NCBI GenBank assembly: GCA_025769875.1 | Contig: JAGFNK010001094.1 | Coordinates: 1 to 15,027, forward strand | DNA length: 15,027 bases | DNA from: Russula earlei | Taxonomy: Eukaryota; Basidiomycota; Agaricomycetes; Russulales; Russulaceae | Direction of reading: 5' to 3' | Shown here: positions 1-8,212 of the stretch, piece after piece | How the letters are laid out: each line of letters opens with the position of its first letter | Numbering within the stretch: the stretch's first letter is position 1 | Position numbers and translations under genes: made by a program | The notes under the pieces: generated by a model | Databases searched by the model: none | Seen by the model: only the letters and a program-made list of their open reading frames with translations | What the model was told of the DNA's origin: nothing

Positions 1-153
1 CACCTTGCCGTTTGGACGCCCAGGACGGGCTGGGGTGGAGGAGCGGGGCCGACGCGCGCTCTCATGTTGGACGGTGTGGCGCGACTCACGGAGGGGGCAG
101 ACGCGGACAGGATCTGGACGGACGAGGAGCTCATCCAAAAGTTCATGCACTGA
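1..153 (+). CDS. 3' end of an unidentified protein-coding gene (partial)
   Basis: The frame beginning at base 1 is open from the window edge to a TGA at 151-153, giving the last 50 residues of a protein. The end reads like a real C-terminus: acidic and amphipathic, with ADADRIWTDEELIQKFMH just before the stop, and no low-complexity or out-of-frame look. The start lies outside the window and no intron is needed inside this piece. I do not recognise the family; a glycine-rich stretch (GWGGGAGP) precedes the acidic tail. Other frames are open here too, since the region is GC-rich and short, so the call rests on composition and on the good stop context only. Confidence 0.45.
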   Translation, partial: HLAVWTPRTGWGGGAGPTRALMLDGVARLTEGADADRIWTDEELIQKFMH

Positions 154-1775
154 CCACGACAACCGGTGGCCTTGTAAGACTAGTCGAGGTACTTTGTAGC
201 AGACCCATAGTCATAAAACACGATGCTGCGCTGCCACGCCTGACGATGCCTGGGCTGCGGTCAGTCCTCACATCCTGGCTTTTCATCTGACATGACATGG
301 GTCCCATCCAAACAAATGAAGGGATGCATGTGGGGGGACAGCAACGAGGACCAACTCATGCGCCTGGCATCCACACGTGCACGGGTACATGGACGTCGAG
401 GAGGCTTCGCCCCCGTCGCATTGAGATTGCCACGCAGGGTCGAGCGCTCGATGACTGGGCAATAAACTGCGCTGCCCGGGGCAAAAACACGTAGAACAAC
501 CATCTGATCATCAGTGGTCATCTTGACACGATACGTACACGAGGACTTCCGTAGTCGCAGGCCGGCCTCCGCAACATCAGCAAGTCATAGGCATGTGTGT
601 CCAGAGCATAGTCAGATGTCTAGGTCACATCAGAGCCACTGCCAAGTGGGGCGTTGGTCGCTTCGAGCCGGCTAGTTGGGGGATAGTCTGGACCTGTGTT
701 GTAGATAGCCCGGAAGTTGACGGTGTGGAAAAAATAGTTAGTACGAGCTTGGCTTTGGCTCGGCGAGCGTTTGAACCTGACCCTTGCGACGTGCGATGTC
801 ACGGAAAACTCCTTCAATCTTGAGATAGTGGGCGCTGCGCGAAACTCTGCCTTGGGCTAGTGAGATGAGGATTGCGCAAGGCCTGCACCTTTCGCGAGAG
901 GTGTTCATGCGGCTGGCTGGCGGGTGACAATCGCGGGCAAGACAAGGTTTCCGCGCAGCGTGCACATAAACTCGGCATCATAACATAGAGAGCCGCGTGC
1001 GCATCTTGCTTTGCCTCGGTCTTTGGTTGCCTTCCTCGGAGTGATGGTCGAGACCGAGGAGCCCCACCTTTTGGCCCCCTCCCCCTTTTCGGTTCACATA
1101 ATACACCTCCCCGATACGCCCGTCTCTCTTGACTTGGCGTCCTCGTGGATCCCCTATTTTCGTATGACGAGAAAGCCTAGGCTCTCGTTCTATATGTCGC
1201 CCAGAACGAGTCAAGCATCTGGCGACATTTTTATCGGTTTCTGCCGAGGAGTTGCGACGCGTGCTGGGTTCAATCGAACGTGACCGGGCCTTCGGAGGTG
1301 TTAACTACGAATAAATAGAATTAGCGAGCACGGGTCGTTTTCGTTTCTGATCGATCTCTCGTTCGTATGTCCCTTTTGCCCACGACCGCATCGCGATTCG
1401 GCGGTCAGGTTGGTCACCGGAGACCCTTGGTTTGGTTTCTCACGCCCCTGAGAGGAAATCGATTGTGAGTGACGTGATGACTCGGCGAGGCGGCATCGAT
1501 ACGCTGGTTGCTGTTGTTAGATGGACCGTGGAGCTGTGGAGAAACATGGGCGCTTCCACGGGTGGCGAGTGGCGAGCGCGCGTCGAGACGAAGCGCGTGG
1601 CCCTCGAGGCGGTGTGTACAGATAAGCTCAAGAAACGGATCACGCACCAATACGCTCAGGGAGACGGAGCGGAGAGCTCGTGCATGCGATGCGACCTTGC
1701 TTTCCTGCATCGAAGAGGGGCGAACGAAGATGGTGTTTTGATCCGCGAGCGTCTTTGTGACGGCCCGAAGTCCTA

Positions 1776-1796
1776 TTTTTTTTTTTTTCTTTTTTT
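1776..1796. repeat. Homopolymer T tract (T13, C, T7)
   Basis: A run of 13 T, one C, then 7 T. It is a simple poly(dA:dT) tract, possibly nucleosome-excluding and promoter-associated; no adjacent gene is confirmed. Confidence 0.9.
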
Positions 1797-2174
1797 CCGT
1801 TTCTGTATTCAGAGGAGCCCTTTGCTTCGCCGCCGACTGCCCAGTTCTGGACTCCGGAAACTCAAACTCGCCCGCCTCCCGACCTCGATCTCTCCTCCCT
1901 TCCCTTGTAGATAGAGTAGAAACATGTTTTTGACATTTGGGAACGGGAATGAACGGGCACACCACAGGGATGCGTGGCACCTACCAGGCCTCTCAGCTTC
2001 CGTGCGGTCGTGCGCAGGGGAGCCACGTTCGTCTGGGGTGCCCCTTGTCCTCATGATCAGAATGTGGCGCCAGACGACCAGCGTTCCAAAAATACACACC
2101 GTGTGCACACGTTGCGACTTGCATTCTCCGCAGCAAGAAATTGCGTCTCCGTCGCGTAAATCAAAAGAGATTAA

Positions 2175-2193
2175 CCCCCCCCCCCCCCCCCCC
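2175..2193. repeat. Homopolymer C19 tract
   Basis: Nineteen consecutive C on the + strand (G19 on the - strand). Such a tract is length-unstable and can form G-quadruplex or i-motif structures. It is also a likely place for a sequencing length error, so frames crossing it should not be trusted. Confidence 0.92.
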
Positions 2194-3243
2194 GAGAAAC
2201 AACCCACGTTCAACGGTAAACGCGTTGAGGCAAGACGGCGCCGATCGCGTGGACTTGGACTGAATTTGCAAGGAGATGCACGGCCGTGGTGAGAGCCCGA
2301 ACATCAACATCCAACGGCGGGTGAATGATAATGCGTCGAAAGTAACGATAGGACGCGTACCGGCGCATTTTCATATTCTGTGCAGTCATCGTGCGTGCGT
2401 GCAGCACGCGGAAATTGCTTTACAGGCACGGCGGTCTCGCCACCCGCCGCCTCGTGGTCAAGATGAAGATATTCGCGTGAGGAAATGGCGCCGTCCAGCA
2501 TCTACCACTGGGGGACCAGGAATTGTAACGTATAGCTGAATGGACGGGGATCTAAATCTGTCTTGCGCACCTCGCGCCGTCGCCGTATGGAGATGGGCCT
2601 TTCGTCCACGAGACGGTCCCATGACGCACGGAAAGAGACAGAGACTTTCCGCCAGCGAAAAAGCGTGAAAAATATGTTTTGCGAACCGGGGGGGTGGGGC
2701 GTGCGCGAGACGATTGATATCGACGGTGATCGCGCTAAGGAGGGACCCTCGAACCCTGGTGCCTTGTTCGGGTTCTGACGGAACAACACTGTCGCCGGCA
2801 TGCTCGCAACGGCACATCCCCATATCGCCAACATATCGCTCGCCGTTTGGATCAACTCTGTGAAGGATGCAACAGGGAACGGGGAAGGAGCCACGTAGGC
2901 TTAGATGCAAGTACCGTATACTTCTTTCTTCATTGCCCACCCCTCCATGCGCCAATTTAGTCGCCGGTCGAGGACAGGAAATAATTGATTGTCTCTTATT
3001 GCCTGCCATGCCAACTGGGGCTTTGTCACAAGGGCGGCTCTGTTGATCCCTTCACAAAGCGATCGGTTCCCTGACTTACAGAGACGTCCGTAATTTTGAA
3101 CGAAGAGAATGTAGATTTAGATTGATCAGGGTTCCGGCCCGTCCAACGTCCCTGGTCTGGTCCGGGAGACTTATCAGCGAACGGAGAAATGAACGATGGA
3201 ACGCCAGGTCATCGTCGTAGCGGTTATTATCGGTCGGGGTTGT

Positions 3244-3273
3244 TGTCTTGGCTTGGAATGTCTTGGCTTGGAA
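3244..3273. repeat. 15-bp tandem duplication
   Basis: The unit TGTCTTGGCTTGGAA is present twice back to back (3244-3258 and 3259-3273), about 50 bp left of the transposon. It looks like a simple local duplication. Confidence 0.9.
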
Positions 3274-3324
3274 TCCCAAGGTTACCCGCGCAGCAGAGTA
3301 TTTTAAATTCAATTGTTTTCATGT

Positions 3325-3326
3325 TA
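3325..3326. other. Left TA target-site duplication
   Basis: TA dinucleotide directly outside the left inverted repeat, matching the TA outside the right end. Confidence 0.75.
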
Positions 3327-3349
3327 CAGTCAACTCTCTCATAACCCAT
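3327..3349 (+). repeat. Left terminal inverted repeat
   Basis: 23 bp identical to the reverse complement of 4964-4986; the next base differs (A on the left, G on the right). It contains the ATAACCCAT motif that recurs in the subterminal regions. Confidence 0.9.
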
Positions 3350-3357
3350 AGTGGTCC

Positions 3358-3396
3358 GTGGACACCCAAAACTATGGGTTATTACAGAGTATGGGT
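3358..3396 (+). repeat. Subterminal direct repeat, left copy
   Basis: GTGGACAC, then a short variable stretch, then CTATGGGTTATTACAGA and TATGGGTT. The same arrangement occurs in the same orientation at 4916-4954. Together with the inverted ATAACCCATA at 3341-3350 it could form a hairpin (arms ATAACCCATAG / CTATGGGTTAT around a loop of about 20 nt). Confidence 0.8.
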
Positions 3397-3619
3397 TTTG
3401 AGAAATGTGCATACAGAGACCCCAAATTCCATGTTTTAGCCTGTATATACAATCTGCTATTATACTTTGATGTAAAGTAATCATCAGTTATTACTGTATC
3501 TCGCATCAATTGGGCCTGATCAAGGCGGATCTGTCGACCAAAGCCTGCCAGGCCAGCTGCTTCGAGCTGACGGGCAAATGGCTTATAATATCGATAAGAT
3601 ATTTTTGTAAGGCAAGTGA

Positions 3620-4240
3620 CGCGGCGATGGCCTCCCTCGAGTTGGCCTCTTGTCCGCTATGCCATCATCTTGACATGGCACGAGGTTGCGGGAGCAAGCT
3701 CAGCGGTGTGCGGGACTCGTTGCAAATGCTGGAGGGATTGCGAGGATTTGCAGGGCCTCGACATCGCGCTGGACTCGAAACAGCAAGAGGTTGAGTTGGT
3801 CAGTTTCCCTTCCACATCCCCTTTCGACCGGTGCTGATTGTCCAAAACAAATTCATCACAGATAAAATGCCGGATGAGTGTCAAAAGCACCGCAGGCACG
3901 ACTCCTGCACCCGGCAAGGTCAATCATATCCATCGCGAGTCAACTACACTCTCCCCGCCGAGCACGTCGCGTCCAGCGTCCCGCCTCTCCGATACTAGCA
4001 AAGATGTGCCCAAGGTCGTGGGAAAGACTTCCAAGCCACCCTCGACGAGTGTACGTGTCACATTGGGCAGAGCGTCCGGATCAATTCGACAGCTACGACG
4101 CCTCCAAGTACTGCGTCTAATAGCAAGGTCCCAACGCCCACGACAGTGAAACCTGCGCGGACCATTGAAGGCTCGACGTGCCCCCCCCTACCCGCCCACG
4201 CGCATCGCTCTCTATGACGACATCACTGATGGCCATCTCT
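3620..4240 (+). pseudogene. Decayed coiled-coil gene fragment captured inside the transposon
   Basis: Between about 3620 and 4240 the codon pattern is protein-like but broken. A heptad-like stretch reads SKLSGVRDSLQML in one frame to about 3735, then continues in another frame as DCEDLQGLDIALDSKQQEVE. A clean 63-nt intron candidate follows (3799-3861, GTCAG...CACAG) which keeps the frame, and downstream comes a Ser/Thr/Pro-rich part (STAGTTPAPGKV, PPSTSRPASRLSDTSKDV). At about 4074 the sense frame shifts again (INSTATTPPSTASNSKVPTP). This is what a piece of a host gene with a coiled coil followed by a basic S/T/P-rich tail would look like after capture and frameshifts. I do not know the parent gene; fungal spindle-pole or cytoskeletal coiled-coil proteins have this kind of layout, but that is a guess. 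Confidence 0.5.
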
Positions 4241-4837
4241 CATACGCGTGTGTCGTCCACGTCCTCCGCACTCGGTCGCCTGGGGGCCAAGTTGGTCCTC
4301 CGGACATTGTAATTGTATGGCGTTATGCACAATATTGCGCACCTCTGCACTCATAAAAACTCGCACACATGGGGAGCTGAATCATGGAAAAAGGTGAGTC
4401 CTATTGCATTCATCAGCTGCCCTGCTTACCCTGTCCCAACACGCACCAAAACCGGAGAAAGCGCATTGGCCAGACAGACAGGCAATGCACTATTTCCGTC
4501 AAAGTCCGATGTTTTCTTACTGTATGGTTCCGTTTCTATTTCACTTCCATTTCTGACTCAAAAACCTCCTAAAAAACCTCTACTCTTATTTTCTCTCCTA
4601 GATAGCGTACTTGTAAATGTATTAAAAGGCCTACTATTAGCTGCAAATGTATCAGTGTTGTGTTCTCTGTTCTCGAAAACACCTTGCTTGCAACCCTCTT
4701 GCTCTCTCTCTTCACTCAACTTCGCGGTCATTTGCCTCTTTCTACGACGCGTCAACGTCTACCGGTCCGCCTTTCCCTGGGTATGGTACTAAATTCTCAC
4801 CACGGAGGTCACCAAATTTGGTTAGTGGGGCGCTTAT

Positions 4838-4972
4838 TATGGGTTATGGACGAGCGCTGAGCTATGGGTTATTGAGTATTGAAGGTTTATGGGTTTTTAA
4901 TTAGGAACACAATCGGTGGACACGAAATTCTATGGGTTATTACAGATTATGGGTTATCACAGCATGGGTTAT
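4838..4972 (+). repeat. Subterminal array of TATGGGTTAT motifs, right end
   Basis: TATGGGTTAT occurs at 4838, 4863, 4931 and 4948, with one-mismatch copies at 4888 and 4963. The left end has copies at 3373 and 3390 (one mismatch), and the inverted form at 3341. Repeated short motifs near the termini are the usual form of transposase-binding sites; binding is inferred. The right copy of the longer direct repeat (4916-4954) lies inside this array. Confidence 0.8.
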
Positions 4973-4986
4973 GAGAGAGTTGACTG
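4964..4986 (-). repeat. Right terminal inverted repeat
   Basis: Reverse complement of the left repeat over 23 bp, ending GAGAGAGTTGACTG at 4986. Confidence 0.9.
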
Positions 4987-4988
4987 TA
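4987..4988. other. Right TA target-site duplication
   Basis: TA dinucleotide directly outside the right inverted repeat; pairs with the TA at 3325-3326. Confidence 0.75.
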
Positions 4989-5578
4989 CCCACATTCTCC
5001 CTTGACGCCTTGTTTACGGTCCCTATTGGGCCATCCAGTTTATGAGCGGGCGTTTCGCGTCAGGTACCGAGTGCTCAAAACGAGTATAGTTCATCGTCTT
5101 ATCAAGGACTCGGGTCCAAGGGGTTCCTTGAGAGGACACGCTAAGCGCCAACGACGAAAGTGGACCAAGGCCACCGAACACTGGAAGGCTGGGGTACGCT
5201 AGCAAATGCCTGATCTTTCATATAGGCCTACTCCGATGCGGGTACGTCGTGGAGAACATTCGCGGAGCCACGGCGGTCCACTGTTGCGGAGATTGCTCGA
5301 CAGAAGGAAGAAGGCTTTCGTTCTCTGGCTTGAGCCTTCCACTGGGACTCGAAAGGTTTCAAATCCACTTCGGCCCATGCGAAGGCAAGGGGCGTGACGC
5401 AGGGAATTCGGATAGCCCTGGATTCTGACGCTCTCTAAGCGCTTAATAAGTCCGGGCCGCAGGGGTGGACAAATAGAGTGCATATTCCTGGATCTAATAT
5501 AACGCCAGATGCACTCTGATCAGACATTATCCCCAATAAGTGTGTTGGTGGCTAGCCCAGAAAAGCAGGACGGAAACT
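4989..5578. other. Spacer between transposon and carboxypeptidase 3' end
   Basis: About 590 bp that would hold the 3' UTR of the - strand carboxypeptidase gene. I see no gene, repeat or RNA in it; the open frames of 60-94 codons overlap in antisense and lack motifs. Confidence 0.5.
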
Positions 5579-7587
5579 TCAGTCCAAAGTGAGGGACACG
5601 TCAGATATCCACCTCGTGAACAGATCCTTTTGGTAAGGTGAGTGAGGTCCAGGCTTCGTTCCGACAACACCGAGGAACTCACCAACGCCGCCTCAGGTTG
5701 GTCATATGGTACCATATGTCTATGAGACAGGACAGTCAACGAAAGTAAACACACAGGTGTGAAGGACAAACCCGGCTTCGTAGACGTTCACGAAAGTAAC
5801 ATTACCCGAACCGAATCCACCTCCAGCTGTACGGACCTCACCAGCAACACGACCGTGGCGGGCGGTCACCCATTGGATAGATGGAGCTGCCTTGAACTCC
5901 TTGTGGAACTTGGTTTCTAGATTCTCGACCCATTCTTCATTTCCCTGAACGTATATGATCAGCAAAACTTCATTGGCCTCTCGGGAAGAAAGGAACGCAC
6001 GATATAGTTACACATCATATCTAGAAGGTGGAAGTGGCAGTGATATTGATGTGACGCAGAAAGCTACTCACCGGCATTGCCAGCGTAGACAAGGAGACGA
6101 ACCCCATCATCGATCAGCTCGGGAAGAAGCGCGGCACTGTTATGCATGCCATCACCCCGGAGCGAGAACGCTTGGTTAACCTCCGTATTGCAGGACTCAA
6201 ATTTCCTTGATGGGTCTACGCCAAGCGCAGCCTTGTTCTTCGGGTTATTCATCCATATTTCGATCCAGCCCACTTGTTTATAGCAAAGTGGCCCATCTGC
6301 ATCTTTCGAACGGTCGCACTTGCGGCGCACATCGTATAGGTTCAGACCAGTCTCTGGAGTACGGAGGGACACTAAGTTCCAAGGGCAGTCGGGAAAGAAA
6401 AGGATCCACCTTGCAGGGGGCCAAAGAGTTGACTCCAGCAGTATAGCCCCGCAGATACGCAGGGTAAGCGCGAGCCAAAGTCATAGCACGACTTGATAAG
6501 GCGTTGGCACGTGGGGACTTTCGACCGTAGCGCCGTACATTGGGGACCGTCAGGGTCGTCATAAATCGGATATGGGCCATCACAGGCATATTCTGGGACA
6601 GACTTCATCTGGATGTAAGGATCTGTGAGGCCGTTTGCAAGCATAACAGACGCCAAGTTGATTCTGGCCAACTTTGGAGCAGTCGCACGAGAAAGTTCCT
6701 TGTTCTTCTTGTGGATGACGGATGCAATGTGGGGCGCAAACGTACCACCATAGCTCTCTGCGGCAAGATGAAATGGAAGATGGGCGTACTCGTGGTAGCG
6801 GGTGATGAAGAGTTCGAGGAACGCATAAACGTCCACACCAGCGACCGGGCTCGTGTTTACAGTCGAACCATCCGTGGAGTAGGAGAACCCGACGCCGATA
6901 GGTTGGTCAAGGAAGATGATGTTGGCACGCTCGTTCCAAGAGTACGGGTTGTGTGTTATGTTCTTCCCCTCGTCGGTAATACGGCACGGACCGAGTTCGA
7001 ACAATAGACCCGTAGAGGAGCTACAACCAGGACCACCGTTGAGCCAGAGGACAAGCGGGTCTTTGCTTGGATTACTTCTCGACTCGAAAAACCTTGTGCC
7101 AAGATGAGACGGAAAGGGGGGTCCATCGTTAGGTCGGTTAAACCAATGACGTACCAAAAGAACAAGTGCTTTCCGTCAGTTATGTCAAGGTAGCCAGAAT
7201 ACTGCTTGACAGATGGGTCGCAAAGATGCGGCCGAGTCGTCCTAAGCCGATGATCGGGTAATGACGAGTGAGTCACCACCTCATCTTCACGATTGCGCAA
7301 GTTGAGTCCATGGCACGCTAGAGTCGTGAACAAAACGCACACAAAAGCCCATTTTGCTTGACAAACTCCCTCCCCATTTCAAACCGAGTTTTCCCTTTGT
7401 CCTTGTACGAAACATTCCCGACGTCGTGTGCGACGACACCAACGTCATTCTCGTCCGTGGAGACGAGGATCTCACGTGAGGTGTCTACGAGCGCAGCTGT
7501 TTCACCGAGGACAATCTGCACGTCGCTCGCTGGTGCCGCGAGCGCGGAGTATATATAAAGTAGAGGTAGCAGTGCCAACGCCTTCAT
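5579..7587 (-). CDS. Secreted/vacuolar serine carboxypeptidase (peptidase family S10, carboxypeptidase Y-like)
   Basis: Releases C-terminal amino acids from peptides in the vacuole or outside the cell. Exons (- strand order): 7587-7341, 7284-7155, 7092-6410, 6353-6072, 6020-6001, 5944-5772, 5719-5683, 5626-5579; 1,620 nt, 539 residues, introns of 51-62 nt, all GT..AG and frame-consistent. A signal peptide (MKALALLPLLYIYSALAAPA) opens the protein, followed by a propeptide-like region to about residue 100. The S10 body starts at CDPSVKQYSGYLD and has WLNGGPGCSS (142-151), catalytic Ser239 in ESYGG, Asp448 in YAGNADMMCNY and His513 in GHMVPYDQP. Cys451, three residues after the Asp, matches the S1-pocket cysteine of yeast carboxypeptidase Y. 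Possible N-glycosylation sites are at N58, N170, N205 and N502. An in-frame ATG at 7707 would add 40 residues ahead of the signal peptide, so the start at 7587 is preferred. Length and motif order are normal for the family. The least certain boundary is the first intron (7285-7340). Confidence 0.93.
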
Positions 7588-8212
7588 TGTCGTCGTCAGG
7601 AACAACGGCTGACTCTCCGCTGCAACTGCGGAGGGGTTGTGAGGGGTAGATGGCCCGCCACCGCCCGAGCTTTGAGACGAGACGCGAGACGCCGTGTGGG
7701 AACTCATGCTGTTGTTTCATATTCCGCAATTTACATATATTTAATTTTGATAACATATGACAAGTTCTCGTCGTTCAAAAAGGGGCATGCAGCGTCGGAA
7801 ACAGACGAACGTAAAGATAACAGCGAACGCAAAGGTGCAGCGAGATGCAGAGAGAAATCTCATTGTTGAAGAAGGCGCTAGGCATAAAAACGAGAAATGA
7901 TGCAGATAGTGGCAGAATTGCTGCTCATGAGATGATATGCGATGAGTTTTGGATGGTGGAATGATGAGAGAGATTATGGGCGTATGCGAAATTTAATGAA
8001 GAGAGAGATTCTTGGACTTGATACATTCCGAATTTTGCCTTGTTGGCCGATTTTGCTGGAAATGTTGCAGTGACACGGGGGTGAAGAGCAGGCGAGAGAC
8101 TACGAAAAGAAATATTACAATTTCCGGGGGTCAGATTTTGAAATCATCCTTTTTTTAATAGCCGTAGTAGGCGCGCTACAAGATGAGATCGCAGTCAGAA
8201 ACATGGCAATGT
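7588..8212. other. Spacer: carboxypeptidase promoter and Puf gene 3' region
   Basis: About 625 bp between two genes on the same (-) strand. It should hold the 5' UTR and promoter of the carboxypeptidase gene and the 3' UTR of the Puf gene. Composition is AT-richer than the coding regions, and I see no further gene. Confidence 0.55.
7731..7744 (-). promoter_or_regulatory. AT-rich TATA-like element upstream of carboxypeptidase gene
   Basis: On the - strand the sequence reads TTAAATATATGTAA, about 145 bp before the chosen ATG. A start of transcription near 7700 would make the ATG at 7707 untranslated or absent, which agrees with translation starting at the signal peptide. Weak evidence from sequence alone. 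Confidence 0.3.

Larger units (their letters stand above)
154..3326. other. Long region without a supportable gene
   Basis: About 3.2 kb between the partial gene at the left edge and the transposon. Open frames of 60-190 codons exist on both strands, but they overlap one another in antisense, lack recognisable motifs and do not join through convincing introns. The region holds a T13/T7 tract at 1776-1796, a C19 tract at 2175-2193 and a 15-bp tandem duplication at 3244-3273. A CT-rich stretch around 1865-1910 ends just before an ATG at 1924 and could be a promoter or UTR, but the 122-codon frame behind it reads through the C19 tract as polyproline and looks spurious. Non-coding RNA or fast-evolving small genes cannot be excluded. 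Confidence 0.5.
3327..4986. mobile_element. Non-autonomous Tc1/mariner-type (pogo/Tigger-like) DNA transposon
   Basis: The element is bounded by perfect 23-bp inverted repeats: the left end starts CAGTCAACTCTCTCATAACC at 3327, and the reverse complement of the right end, starting at 4986, is identical for 23 bases before diverging. Both ends are flanked by TA (3325-3326 and 4987-4988), the target duplication of Tc1/mariner elements. CAG-starting ends with a nearby GTGG..C motif and repeated subterminal motifs resemble pogo/Tigger/Fot1 elements, as I know that group. No transposase-like frame of useful length or DDE pattern is visible in the 1,660 bp, so it is either non-autonomous or gutted. 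The interior contains a decayed host-like gene fragment at about 3620-4240 and a T-rich part at about 4500-4640. Perfectly matching ends suggest insertion was not very ancient. Confidence 0.85.

Noticed and set aside
1014..1059. 9-bp inverted repeat (CCTCGGTCT / AGACCGAGG) with a 28-nt loop
   Set aside because: Too short and isolated to support an RNA gene or regulatory hairpin; such pairs are expected by chance over 15 kb.
1255..1285. tRNA B-box-like GGGTTCAATCG
   Set aside because: The flanking bases do not form a T-stem and there is no matching A-box or acceptor stem.
1414..1980. 188-codon frame on the - strand and an overlapping 160-codon frame on the + strand (1432-1914)
   Set aside because: They are antisense to each other, both read through the T tract (poly-Lys or poly-Phe), and neither has a recognisable motif or believable promoter and splice context.
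1924..2292. 122-codon + strand frame after a CT-rich stretch
   Set aside because: It reads through the C19 tract as polyproline, overlaps an equally long antisense frame and shows no domain; the tract length may also be wrong.
2458..3009. 183-codon - strand frame with an overlapping 130-codon frame (2502-2894) in another phase
   Set aside because: Two phases are open over the same DNA, with no motifs and no splice-supported extension; probably chance.
4313..4792. 159-codon + strand frame inside the transposon
   Set aside because: It lacks DDE-type or helix-turn-helix features, runs through the T-rich part as Leu/Ser/Phe-rich sequence and does not resemble a transposase.
7588..7707. In-frame upstream ATG at 7707 as start of the carboxypeptidase
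   Set aside because: It would place 40 low-complexity residues before a clear signal peptide; the ATG at 7585-7587 gives a proper N-terminal signal.
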